Source: Rickettsiales bacterium (GTDB lineage Bacteria; Pseudomonadota; Alphaproteobacteria; TMED127). Taken from it: a stretch of DNA of 53,270 bases. Within the stretch, counting starts at the first letter, position 1. Each line of letters begins with the position of its first letter. The stretch covers positions 101 through 53,370 of the forward strand of contig PALU01000047.1 of NCBI GenBank assembly GCA_002706585.1, read 5' to 3'. Shown piece after piece: positions 36,231-45,045 of the stretch. Made by a program: the position numbers and the translations under genes. Below the pieces are notes generated by a model, which was given only the letters and a program-made list of their open reading frames with translations, searched no databases and was not told the origin of the DNA.

Positions 36231-37130
36231 ATGAAAAAATTGCTAATCGCCACCTCTTCTTTTGGAGTAGATCAAAAAGTTTTAAAAAAATTGAAAAAAA
36301 AATTTCAAATAATAACTAATAAATCAGGAAAAAAACTTAATATTTTGAGTTTATCTAAATTGATTAAAAATGTTGATTATGTAATTGCCGGAACTGAAAT
36401 GTATAATGAAGAGGTTTTGAGAAAGGCTAAAAATTTAAAAATAATATTTAGATTTGGTAAAGGTATTGATAATATTGATATTAAAATTTGCAATAAATTT
36501 AAAATTAAAATTAAAAAAATTAAAGTTGATCTATCAACATCTGTAGCAGAACTATCTTTTTCACTTATATTAAATTTAATTAAAAAAGTTAATTTTTTTG
36601 ATACTAGTTTAAAAAAAAAAGAGTGGACAAAAAAGACTAACAACTTATTAAGTTATAAAACTCTTGGTATAATAGGATATGGAAGAATTGGAAAAAAATT
36701 AATTCAAATTTCAAAAGGATTTAATTTAAATTATTTATACTACGACATAAAAAAAAAAAACACTAAAATCAAATTTTCAAATTTAAATAATATTTTCAAA
36801 AAATCAGATATAATAAGTATTCATCAGTCTTATAATAAAATAAATAAAAATTACATTAATAAAAAATATTTAAATTCTGCGAAAAAAAATTTGATTTTAA
36901 TTAATACATCTAGAGGTGAATTGATTAATGAAAACGATTTATTTAATTTTTTAAAAAAAAATAAAAATGCATTTGCTGGATTAGATGTTTTTCAAAAGGA
37001 ACCATATTATGGAAAATTATTAAAATTAAAAAATGTTTTATTAACTCCCCATATCAGTTCCTACTCTATTGAAACAAGATCTAAGATGGAAAGAGATGTT
37101 TGTAATCTTATTTTAAAAAATACAATTTAA
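36231..37130 (+). CDS. D-2-hydroxyacid dehydrogenase (SerA/PdxB-type)
   Basis: A 299-residue NAD-dependent dehydrogenase: IIGYGRIGKK (147-156) for NAD, and the full catalytic set R228 (NTSRGE), E257 (DVFQKEP) and H274 (LTPHISSYS). It reduces a 2-keto acid or oxidises a D-2-hydroxy acid. It is shorter than biosynthetic SerA, lacking any regulatory domain, and its place in a glycan cluster suggests making a glycerate-, lactate- or hydroxyacid-type substituent, or 3-phosphohydroxypyruvate chemistry for a phosphoglycerate side chain. That role is inference. It follows the preceding gene by 9 bases. Confidence 0.83.
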   Translation: MKKLLIATSSFGVDQKVLKKLKKKFQIITNKSGKKLNILSLSKLIKNVDYVIAGTEMYNEEVLRKAKNLKIIFRFGKGIDNIDIKICNKFKIKIKKIKVDLSTSVAELSFSLILNLIKKVNFFDTSLKKKEWTKKTNNLLSYKTLGIIGYGRIGKKLIQISKGFNLNYLYYDIKKKNTKIKFSNLNNIFKKSDIISIHQSYNKINKNYINKKYLNSAKKNLILINTSRGELINENDLFNFLKKNKNAFAGLDVFQKEPYYGKLLKLKNVLLTPHISSYSIETRSKMERDVCNLILKNTI

Positions 37131-37137
37131 CATTAAA

Positions 37138-37167
37138 TTGACTATTGTTATAGTTGTTATATATAGT
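37138..37167 (+). promoter_or_regulatory. Promoter of the 37201-39023 gene pair
   Basis: TTGACT (37138-37143), then 18 bases, then TATAGT (37162-37167); an overlapping TATATA (37160-37165) gives 16-base spacing. Transcription would start near 37174, about 27 bases before the methyltransferase start codon. It sits in the only clear gap between plus-strand genes of this section. Confidence 0.5.
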
Positions 37168-37200
37168 TTTAAATCTTAGCTAAATTTGTAATCATATTAA

Positions 37201-37827
37201 ATGTACAATAATACTAAACATTGGAACATATTTTATCAAAAAAATAATTTAAAAAAAAAAACTAGTTTTGCTCAATTTGTTATTAAGAATACATTTTCAA
37301 AAAATAGTATAATTGATATTGGCTGTGGAACAGGAAGAGATGCTTTTTATTATTCAAATTTCTTTAAAAAAGTTTATGCCCTTGATAAATCAAAAGTTGT
37401 AATTAGTTTAAATAAAAAAAAAAATAAATTTTTTAAAAATAAAGTTTTTTTTTTCCAAAAAAATATAGCATCAAAGAATTTAATATATAAAAAAAAATTT
37501 GAAAATATTTGTGCACGTTTTTTTTTACATACATTAACTGAGGAGGAAGAAAAAATATTTTTCTTAAATATTAAAAAAATTGTTAAAAAAAATAACTTAA
37601 TTTTTTTTGAATTCAGAACAATAAAAGATAATTTAATGAAAAAGGGAAAAAAGCTATCAAAATATGAACGAGTATATGGTCACTATAGAAGATTTATTAA
37701 TACAGTTGATTTAAAAAAAAAATTAAAGAATTACAATTTTAAAATATTATATGAGTCGCAAAGTAAAAATTTTTCAATATTTCGAAATCAAAAACCTCAC
37801 TTAGCTAGATTTATTTTAAAAGCATGA
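37201..37827 (+). CDS. Class I SAM methyltransferase
   Basis: A 208-residue single-domain methyltransferase: IIDIGCGTGRDAFYYS (SAM-binding loop), VYALDKSKVV (acidic residue that binds the ribose), and FFEFRTIKDN (later strand). Size and motif arrangement are near those of small-molecule methyltransferases of the TehB/TPMT group. The substrate is unknown; the next gene, a glycerophosphotransferase-like protein, overlaps by 4 bases (ATGA), so methylation of a polymer end or precursor is plausible. Confidence 0.8.
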   Translation: MYNNTKHWNIFYQKNNLKKKTSFAQFVIKNTFSKNSIIDIGCGTGRDAFYYSNFFKKVYALDKSKVVISLNKKKNKFFKNKVFFFQKNIASKNLIYKKKFENICARFFLHTLTEEEEKIFFLNIKKIVKKNNLIFFEFRTIKDNLMKKGKKLSKYERVYGHYRRFINTVDLKKKLKNYNFKILYESQSKNFSIFRNQKPHLARFILKA

Positions 37828-39023
37828 TCTTAAAAGTTAAAAAAATAATATTTAATATATTAGTAAATTTTTTAAGTTATTTTGTTAAAACAAAAAAAAA
37901 TCGCTGGCTAATTTCAATAGATGGAGGAGGGGGAAGTAAATTTGCAGAAAATGCTTACGCATTAACAAATTATATAGAAAAAAAAAAAGAAATTGATTTA
38001 AAGATAATATCAAAAAAAAATATTCAAGAATTTAAAAAAAGATCTATAAAATTATTTTCATTAAAGTATTTGAATTCTGTTTTAACTAGTCGAGTATTAA
38101 TTATTGAAGATGATTTACAGAATGATATACCATCTTATAGAAGCAAAGATACAATTAAGATAAATTTGTTTCATGGAGCTGCTTTAAAAAAAATATATCA
38201 CTCAAGCTTTACTGTTAAAAGAATATACCAAAAAAGTTTTTTAAATTTTTTAAAAAAATTCTTAGTTGGGTTTTGTTTTACAGATGAGTATGATTTAGTT
38301 TTATCAACTAATTCTTTACATCAAAAACTTTATAAAAAAGCGTTTCAGAATAAAAAAGTTCATATTTTGGGACAACCAAGAAATGATATTTTGCTTAAAA
38401 AGGATAGATTTAGTGTAAAAAAAAAAATTTTTAAAAAATTTAAAATAAATTTTAAAAATGATCCTAAAATAATATCATACCTTCCAACTTTTAGAGATAG
38501 TAAAATTCAAGAAGAAAATTTTTATAATTTAACTAAAAGTGATACTTTTAAAAAATTCTTAAAAAAGAAAAATTATATTTTTTTAATTAAAAGCCACTTT
38601 TATTATGAAGATAATTTTAAATTATCTTTTAAAAGAAAAAATAAATTTAAATCTAAATATATTTTTTCATTAAGTGATGAATTTCTTACTCAAGATTTAT
38701 TAAAAGTTTCAGATTGTTTAGTTACAGACTATTCAGGAGTATATTTTGATTTTTTGTTACTAAAAAAACCAATAATATTTTATTGTTATGATTATAAAGA
38801 ATATTTGAGAAATGATAGAGAATTGTATTTTAATTATTTTGACGACAATATAACTCCTGGTCCTAAAGTAAAAAATGTTAAAGATCTTATTAAATCTATA
38901 TCCAATGAAATGAGAGAATCATCCTATAAAAAAAGAATTTCCCAAGCCCAAAAGTTATTTCATAAATATCAAGATAATAAGAATTGTGCTAGAGTATATA
39001 ATTTTATAAAATCAATTGATTAA
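37824..39023 (+). CDS. CDP-glycerol/polyol-phosphate transferase, TagB/TagF-like
   Basis: A 399-residue GT-B protein matching the CDP-glycerol glycerophosphotransferase family: NLFHGAALKKI, VHILGQPRND, YLPTFRDSK, FLIKSHFYYED and VTDYSGVYFDFLLLKKP are the characteristic blocks in order. Family enzymes transfer glycerol or ribitol phosphate from a CDP donor onto a sugar or growing polymer. In Gram-negative bacteria they help make phosphoglycerol- or polyol-phosphate-containing capsules. The donor could be made by the nucleotidyltransferase/dehydrogenase operon at 24021-29143, though that is inference. Confidence 0.86.
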   Translation: MILKVKKIIFNILVNFLSYFVKTKKNRWLISIDGGGGSKFAENAYALTNYIEKKKEIDLKIISKKNIQEFKKRSIKLFSLKYLNSVLTSRVLIIEDDLQNDIPSYRSKDTIKINLFHGAALKKIYHSSFTVKRIYQKSFLNFLKKFLVGFCFTDEYDLVLSTNSLHQKLYKKAFQNKKVHILGQPRNDILLKKDRFSVKKKIFKKFKINFKNDPKIISYLPTFRDSKIQEENFYNLTKSDTFKKFLKKKNYIFLIKSHFYYEDNFKLSFKRKNKFKSKYIFSLSDEFLTQDLLKVSDCLVTDYSGVYFDFLLLKKPIIFYCYDYKEYLRNDRELYFNYFDDNITPGPKVKNVKDLIKSISNEMRESSYKKRISQAQKLFHKYQDNKNCARVYNFIKSID

Positions 39024-39101
39024 TATTGAATTATTTCTTTTTGATGACACAATTAAATTGTATTTACTGGACTAAAAAATTTAAATTATTAAATAAAAAT
39101 T

Positions 39102-39896
39102 ATGAATTTAAGAAATTTAACTAAACTTGCTCTTTCCAATATTGGAATTAGGAATCCTTTTAATGAAATTTTTAAGGAGATTGAATTTGAAACTACCGCA
39201 TATTGCAATAGAAAATGTAATTATTGTCCAAATGTAGATCATGAAAGATTCGCTGATGATGATAATTTTTTGATGAAAGAAGAAGTTTTTAAAACATTAG
39301 TTTCTCAATTAAAAGATATGAATTTTAGTGGTTTGATTTCCCCTCATCTATATGGAGAACCAATGTCAGACTTACGCATGCCATCATGGGTTAAGTATAT
39401 TAAAAATAATCTTCCTAATTCTAAGGTAAAAATAGTAACCAATGGTGATTTTTTAAATAAAAAAAGTTATGATGAGTATATCCAGTCTGGAGTTGATATA
39501 TTTTATATATCCAAACATTCAAAAAAATTAAAAAAACCTTGCAGAGATCTTTTAGAAAATTTAACAGAACAGGAGAAAAAGAAACATATATTATTACAGG
39601 ACTTCTATTCAGATTTTTATGACAATCAAGAGATGCTTAACAATAGAGGAGGATCTATAGATATGGAAAAGAAAAAAAACCCACCTGTAAATTGTTCTTA
39701 TGCAACCTATCCTGTGATTAATTCAATCGGAGACCTAATTTTATGTTGTCAGGATTTTCACAATAATTATGTTTTTGGAAATATAATGCAAAGACCATTA
39801 AAAGATATCTGGAACGATGATAAAAATATAAATATGCGTAAAAGAATATACAATTACAAATTTGATTTAAAGATCTGTAAAGATTGTAAAATGTAA
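39102..39896 (+). CDS. Radical SAM/SPASM-domain protein
   Basis: A 264-residue radical SAM enzyme: C35-x3-C39-x2-C42 (AYCNRKCNYC), and a C-terminal SPASM-like set (NCSYAT, LILCCQD, CKDCKM) for auxiliary clusters. NSIGDLILCCQDFHNNYVFGNI followed by DIWND is a typical SPASM ending. Such proteins modify peptides, or oxidise or dehydrogenate sugars and other molecules. In glycan loci several SPASM enzymes act on carbohydrates. It has no B12-binding domain, unlike the radical SAM protein at 16918-19023. It is separated by 6 bases from a short unknown gene. Confidence 0.82.
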   Translation: MNLRNLTKLALSNIGIRNPFNEIFKEIEFETTAYCNRKCNYCPNVDHERFADDDNFLMKEEVFKTLVSQLKDMNFSGLISPHLYGEPMSDLRMPSWVKYIKNNLPNSKVKIVTNGDFLNKKSYDEYIQSGVDIFYISKHSKKLKKPCRDLLENLTEQEKKKHILLQDFYSDFYDNQEMLNNRGGSIDMEKKKNPPVNCSYATYPVINSIGDLILCCQDFHNNYVFGNIMQRPLKDIWNDDKNINMRKRIYNYKFDLKICKDCKM

Positions 39897-39902
39897 ATTT
39901 TT

Positions 39903-40229
39903 ATGGTCATAACACCATTAGAAATAAGCAACAATTCAAAAAAATTTAATTTAAACAATAAAAATTTTTTATTTATAAAAAAAAAAAATTTTTTAAAAAT
40001 AAAATATTTTATAATTTATAAGCCTTTTGATTTTTATTTTGAGATTGATAAAAATAAAAAAGATCTAAATAATTTTTTTCCTTACTTTTCAAGACATAAA
40101 GGTTATTCTAATATTGAGACTTGGTTTTCTAGCATTAAAGAAACGATGATTAAAAGTAATAAGATTGTCAAAGATTTAAAAGAGAGTAAATCTTTAAGAG
40201 ATAATTTTAAAAAAGAATATCAAGTTTAA
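39903..40229 (+). CDS. Hypothetical protein, 108 residues
   Basis: Not recognised. The protein is basic, with a beta-strand-rich N-terminal half (KFNLNNKNFLFIKKKNFLKI) and a helical C-terminal part (SIKETMIKSNKIVKDLKESK), no signal peptide and no membrane span. ATG 39903 lies six bases after the radical SAM stop, so the two are probably co-transcribed and it may be a partner of that enzyme or a small accessory protein. The low complexity and AT-rich codons leave doubt about whether all of it is conserved. Confidence 0.5.
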   Translation: MVITPLEISNNSKKFNLNNKNFLFIKKKNFLKIKYFIIYKPFDFYFEIDKNKKDLNNFFPYFSRHKGYSNIETWFSSIKETMIKSNKIVKDLKESKSLRDNFKKEYQV

Positions 40230-40234
40230 ATATT

Positions 40235-40829
40235 TTAATGTTTAAAAATTTTTTTCCAAATATTAATTTTTTCTTTTTTTATAATTAGCATATCTAATTT
40301 ATTTTTTTTAAAAAAAGAGATTTCTTTTTTTTTTATTTTTCTATTTTGAAGATCATGACTTACATAACAAATTTGAAATTTCATTTTTTTAAGAGTTTTG
40401 ATATTTTGCAATTTCATTTCATCTTTTTTAAAATAATCAAACCAAATCCAATTACTTTTTTTTTTTAATTTTTTTACAGTTTGAATACTTTCTAAGTCTG
40501 AAACTCTCAAGGCAATTTTTTTACTCATTTTGCTGTATAATTTAACTATAAATGGAAATGAAACATCCAAAAAAAAGAAATTATTTATTTTCTTTTTTTT
40601 TTAGAATATCAAAAATTTTTTTTTCAATACCTTCAGATTTAATATTTATAATTAAAAATTTATGTTTAAAATGTTTAAGATATTCTAAAAATTTATCACC
40701 TTTTTTAAAAGGATCATGGTTTAGTATTAATTCATTTTTATAATCTCTGATATCTATTTCAACACCATATTTATATGGAATTTTTTTTAATTGTTTTATA
40801 GAGTTTATTCTATGGTAAATAATAATCAT
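40235..40829 (-). pseudogene. Glycerophosphodiesterase-like protein, frameshifted in an A10 tract
   Basis: Read on the minus strand, the upstream part (40829 to 40581) begins IIIYHRINS, then VEIDIRDYKNELILNHDPF, which is the GDPD pattern of HR, E-x-D and HD catalytic positions. It stops shortly after ten A's (complement of 40593-40602). Removing one A joins it to the downstream frame (from 40570) through INNFFFLDVSFPFIVKL, giving one 197-residue protein, and the total length becomes divisible by three. It resembles short GDPD-type proteins of glycan loci. It could hydrolyse phosphodiester links of the polyol-phosphate polymer. Its start overlaps the divergent GT2 gene by 18 bases. Confidence 0.68.
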
Positions 40830-41519
40830 AATTCATTTTCATTGATTATACCTTGTTACAACGAAAGCCTAAATATTCCAAAACTTTTTAATCAAATTAG
40901 AAAAAACCAAAAAAAAACAAGGTTTGAGGCAATTATTATAGACAATGGTTCAACAGATAACTCACAAGAAGTGATTAAAAAAAATAAAAAAAAGTCAAAA
41001 AATATAAAAATTATTAGTATTAAAAAAAATATTGGTTTCGGTCATGCAGTAAAGATTGGAATTTTAAAAAGTAGATATAATTTAGTTTGTTATACTCATG
41101 GAGATCTACAGATAGATATTAAAAATTGTCTAAAAGCATTTAAAATATTTAAGAAACAAAAAAAAGAAAAAATTTTTGTTAAAGGTGAAAGAATTGGTAG
41201 ATCTATTATAGACATTTTTTTTACAACAGGCATGAGTTTTGTTAATACGATCTTATTTCGAACTTATTTATTCGATATTCATGCACAACCAAATTTTTTC
41301 AAAAAGATGAGTGAAAAAATTATAAATAAGGCTCCAGATGATATGAGTATAGATTTGTTTTTTTATGCTTTTTTTAAGTTGAATAATTACAAAATTTTTA
41401 GATTTGATATTTTTTTTGAGAAAAGAATTTATGGTATAGGTAGTAACATTGGTTTTAAAAAATTAACGAATACTTTTAGATCATTGATTAATTCAGTAAA
41501 AATTTTAAATAAAATATAA
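40812..41519 (+). CDS. Family 2 glycosyltransferase
   Basis: A protein of about 235 residues from ATG 40812 (MVNNNHNS; an upstream in-frame TTG is not convincing). LIIPCYNESLNIPKL and IIDNGSTDNSQEVI are the GT-A nucleotide-binding segments. THGDLQID holds the acidic metal motif in a DxQ form, and DDMSIDLFFYAFFK lies near the acceptor end. It would transfer a sugar from a nucleotide donor, or onto polyprenyl phosphate, at the cytosolic face. The last part (GSNIGFKKLTNTFRSLINSV) has a hydrophobic amphipathic look. Its start overlaps that of the divergent GDPD-like gene by 18 bases. Confidence 0.82.
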   Translation: MVNNNHNSFSLIIPCYNESLNIPKLFNQIRKNQKKTRFEAIIIDNGSTDNSQEVIKKNKKKSKNIKIISIKKNIGFGHAVKIGILKSRYNLVCYTHGDLQIDIKNCLKAFKIFKKQKKEKIFVKGERIGRSIIDIFFTTGMSFVNTILFRTYLFDIHAQPNFFKKMSEKIINKAPDDMSIDLFFYAFFKLNNYKIFRFDIFFEKRIYGIGSNIGFKKLTNTFRSLINSVKILNKI

Positions 41520-41532
41520 TATTATTCTTTTA

Positions 41533-43209
41533 ATGGTAAACATAAAAAATGTTGCAAAAAAAATAAATAATCAGCTTATTAATAGAGGGTATGGACCAAA
41601 AAATTATCCAAATAAATTTAAGTATATATTAAATCATTGTGAATTTGATGAAGAAAACTTTTGTGAAAAAGTAATAAATAGTTCAACTAGTAACAAAGCT
41701 AATATTAAATTAGCATCAAAATATACTATTATGGATGCCAAAAATTTTTGGAAAAAAAAATACTTTGAGGATGATGAAGATATAGGTTACTTGCATAGAT
41801 GGTCTTGGGCATTAAATTTAATTTTAGAAAAAAACAATTATAAAAAATCATTTACTCAAAAATATATAAAAGTAGTAATTAATAATTGGTTTGCGAAATA
41901 TCAAAATTCATCTTTTGATAATAAAAAAATTGAATGGTATCCTTATAATATTTCTGAGAGAATATCTAACTATGTGTTATTAATCGAACTAAATATTTTA
42001 AAAAAAAATAATATTTTTTTAAAACTTCTCAAAAAACAAATGTATTTTTTAACTAAAAATATGGAGTTTTATAAGAATAAAAAATCTAATCATTCCTTAA
42101 ACAATGCTCGAGCTATTTTTTTACTAAGCTGTATTACCAAAAATGAGATTTTTAAAAAATTTTCTTTAGATTTAATTTTATTTTTGTGTAAAGAGTTTAT
42201 CGATAAAGATGGTTTTTTTAAATTTGGATCTAGTCATTATCAGTTCATATTTACTAGATGGTTAATTGATATACATAATGTTGGTAAAAAATATAATGCT
42301 AAAAAGATCAACAATCTAAAATCATACTTAGATAAATCTTTAAATGCTTGTAATTTTTTTATTCAAATAGACAATCAAAATAAAAAAACAATCCCTCTCT
42401 TTGGAAATATTAGTCCTGATTTTACACCTGAATTTTTAATAAATAATTTTAATCAATTTTATAAAAAAATAGCCCTAAGTAAAAAAAAAATTAAAAAAAA
42501 TAATGAATGGTTTAAACTAGAAAATAAATATCAATCAATATATTTTAGAAATCCAATTATTAATGGATTTAATTTTAATCATGCCCATTCAGATTTTTTT
42601 CATTTCGTAAACTTTTTTAAAGGAACTCAAGTTTTTGTAGATATCGGCAGACAAAATTATCTTAAAGATAACCTAAAATATGCACTTGCAAATGCCCATA
42701 ATTCAATTTGTTTTGAGAATTCAGGTTTTTTTGATAATTTTATAAAAAAAGATTTTCTTACAAGAATTGGATTAGTCGAATTAAGTAAAAAAAAGTATCT
42801 TGTTAAAAAGTCTAAAAACTGTATTAGATTTATCGTTTTATTTGATGATGGATCGACCATTGAGAGGAAATTTCAATTAAAAGGAAAAATATTAGTAATA
42901 GAAAATAATTTCAAAAAATTTAGGAATAAAAAAAAAATGCAGATGTTATTTTATTTAGATAATAAAATAAAAATCAGCAAAAAAAACCAACAGAGTTTAT
43001 TCTTAAAATCTAACTTGATTAATTCATCATTAGAAATTCAAAGCACAAATAATGATTTAAAAATTGAATTTGACAGAAGCAAAAAGGAAAAATTCAAATT
43101 AAATCAATGTAAAAGTTATGGTTTTGGCAAAAAGATTAGTTGTATTTGCATCAAATCATCTGGAAAAAAAAATTATAAAATAACAATTAAGTTAGAATTT
43201 TTAAAATAG
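41533..43209 (+). CDS. Heparinase II/III-like polysaccharide lyase/assembly protein
   Basis: A 558-residue protein of the heparinase II/III type. The N-terminal alpha/alpha-toroid contains EWYPYNISERISNYVLLI, SNHSLNNARAI and SSHYQFIFTRW. The C-terminal beta-rich part contains NFNHAHSDFFHFVNFFKG with catalytic-site His residues, FVDIGRQNY and ANAHNSICF. No signal peptide is seen at the N-terminus (MVNIKNVAKKI), so it could be cytosolic or need another route. In O-antigen and exopolysaccharide loci such proteins stand beside an asparagine-synthetase-like gene, as here, and may handle uronic acid units. Substrate uncertain. Confidence 0.8.
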   Translation: MVNIKNVAKKINNQLINRGYGPKNYPNKFKYILNHCEFDEENFCEKVINSSTSNKANIKLASKYTIMDAKNFWKKKYFEDDEDIGYLHRWSWALNLILEKNNYKKSFTQKYIKVVINNWFAKYQNSSFDNKKIEWYPYNISERISNYVLLIELNILKKNNIFLKLLKKQMYFLTKNMEFYKNKKSNHSLNNARAIFLLSCITKNEIFKKFSLDLILFLCKEFIDKDGFFKFGSSHYQFIFTRWLIDIHNVGKKYNAKKINNLKSYLDKSLNACNFFIQIDNQNKKTIPLFGNISPDFTPEFLINNFNQFYKKIALSKKKIKKNNEWFKLENKYQSIYFRNPIINGFNFNHAHSDFFHFVNFFKGTQVFVDIGRQNYLKDNLKYALANAHNSICFENSGFFDNFIKKDFLTRIGLVELSKKKYLVKKSKNCIRFIVLFDDGSTIERKFQLKGKILVIENNFKKFRNKKKMQMLFYLDNKIKISKKNQQSLFLKSNLINSSLEIQSTNNDLKIEFDRSKKEKFKLNQCKSYGFGKKISCICIKSSGKKNYKITIKLEFLK

Positions 43210-43212
43210 TGT

Positions 43213-45045
43213 ATGTGTGGAATTTGTGGAATATATAATTTTGACAACTCAATAGTATCTGAGAAAGAAGTCAAATTGATGAATGATGAAATGTACTTGA
43301 GAGGCCCAGATGACTCTGGAATTTTTAATAGAAATAATCTGGGAATTGGAATGAGAAGATTATCAATTATTGATTTAGAAAAAGGAAGTCAGCCAATGTT
43401 TAGTAATGATAAAAACATTGTCTTAATATTTAATGGTGAAATTTATAATTATATTGAATTACGCAATGAGTTAAAAGATAAGAATTATAAATTTTTAACT
43501 AATTCAGATACTGAAGTTATTCTATATATGTATAAAGAATATGGTGAAGATTTTTTAAAAAGATTGAATGGAATGTTTTCTATTTGTATCTTTGACAAAA
43601 AGTTAGAGTCATTAATAATTGCTAGAGATAGGCTTGGTATTAAGCCTCTATTCTATTTTTTAAATGAAAAAAAAATAGTTTTTTCCTCAAATATTAAATC
43701 AATTAAAAAAAATCTTAGTAATATTGAAATTAGTAATAGCAATTTTTTATTATATTTAAGTTTAAATTATGTCCCTAATTCAAATTCAATATATAAAGAT
43801 ATCAAGAAATTAAAACCAGCCCACTATATAAAAATAAAAAATAAAAAAGTAGAATTTATCAAATATTGGAACTTACGCTTAAATGAAAATGAGTTGGATA
43901 AAAAAGAATTTGAAGAAACTCTAAAATATCTATTAATCGATTCAATAAATATACAAAGCAGAAGTGATGTAGAGGTGGCTTCAATGTTAAGTGGAGGTAT
44001 AGATTCGTCACTAATTTCGATTTTATTTGCAAAAAACAGCAACAGGAAGATAAAAACATTCTGTCTTGATTTCTTAGGTAAAAATCAAAATGAAAATTTA
44101 GATGCTGATTTAGTTTCAAAAAAAATTAATTCTGAACATTTTTTTAATGAAATTGATCACAATATTTTTTTTTCATCTTTAAAAAGAATTTCAAGTTTTT
44201 TAGATGAACCTATATCTGATAATGCAATTGTTCCATCATTTATCATCTCAGAAATGGCTAGTAAAAAAAATATCAAAGTCATATTATCTGGAGCAGGAGG
44301 CGATGAATTATTTGGAGGGTATACAAGGCATTATCAATCTTTCAAAAATTTATTTTATGGTGCTTTAAAATTAGAAAATAAATTTTCTATACAAATTTCT
44401 AAACTATTACCTAAGAATTTAAAAAATTATTTTTTTAAATTAAACAGCAAATCTTTAGCATATGCCAATGAGACTTCTGGAGTCAATATTTCTTCACTTT
44501 TACAAATTTTACAAAACGATAAAATGCAATCAGAAATTATTTATGAAATTGAAAATTTATTTGAGCCTTATTTAAAATATAAAAATACTGAATTTAAAAA
44601 GAAATTAATGATGACAGATTTGTTAAATTATCTACCAGAAGATATTCTAAGTCTTCTTGATAAAACGACTATGATGAATTCAATAGAAGGAAGAGTGCCA
44701 TTTTTAGATCATAGAATTGTTGAACATATTTTTTCATACAAGTCTGAAATATTTCAAGAAAAAAAAAGATCAAACTCTAAAAGTGTTTTAAAAAAAATTT
44801 TTAAAAAAGAAATACCAGAAAAAATTTTAAGTAAAGAAAAAATAGGTTTTAATGTACCATTGAAAGCCTGGCATAAAGAAAATTTTAATTTTTTCAAAAA
44901 AAACTTTTCTAAAAATGATTTTTATGATCAATTTTTTAAAAAAAATTTTAGTTTAGATGATAACCTATCCAATCAAGAAAATGCAGGATTAATTTTTTCA
45001 TTAAACTTATTTGATGAGTGGTTAAAACAAAATAATGCAAAATAA
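43213..45045 (+). CDS. asnB: Glutamine-dependent asparagine synthetase-type amidotransferase
   Basis: A 610-residue AsnB family protein. The mature nucleophile C2 (MCGICGIY), R49/R50 region (MRRLSIIDLE), FNGEIYNY and the glutaminase domain are intact. The synthetase domain has ASMLSGGIDSSLIS, with the ATP pyrophosphatase loop, and SGAGGDELFGGYTRHY. In glycan clusters these enzymes (for example WbpS-type) amidate uronic acids using glutamine, not aspartate, so surface uronamide formation is likely. This is inference; housekeeping asparagine synthesis cannot be excluded. It starts 3 bases after the heparinase-like gene and overlaps the next gene by 11. Confidence 0.9.
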   Translation: MCGICGIYNFDNSIVSEKEVKLMNDEMYLRGPDDSGIFNRNNLGIGMRRLSIIDLEKGSQPMFSNDKNIVLIFNGEIYNYIELRNELKDKNYKFLTNSDTEVILYMYKEYGEDFLKRLNGMFSICIFDKKLESLIIARDRLGIKPLFYFLNEKKIVFSSNIKSIKKNLSNIEISNSNFLLYLSLNYVPNSNSIYKDIKKLKPAHYIKIKNKKVEFIKYWNLRLNENELDKKEFEETLKYLLIDSINIQSRSDVEVASMLSGGIDSSLISILFAKNSNRKIKTFCLDFLGKNQNENLDADLVSKKINSEHFFNEIDHNIFFSSLKRISSFLDEPISDNAIVPSFIISEMASKKNIKVILSGAGGDELFGGYTRHYQSFKNLFYGALKLENKFSIQISKLLPKNLKNYFFKLNSKSLAYANETSGVNISSLLQILQNDKMQSEIIYEIENLFEPYLKYKNTEFKKKLMMTDLLNYLPEDILSLLDKTTMMNSIEGRVPFLDHRIVEHIFSYKSEIFQEKKRSNSKSVLKKIFKKEIPEKILSKEKIGFNVPLKAWHKENFNFFKKNFSKNDFYDQFFKKNFSLDDNLSNQENAGLIFSLNLFDEWLKQNNAK

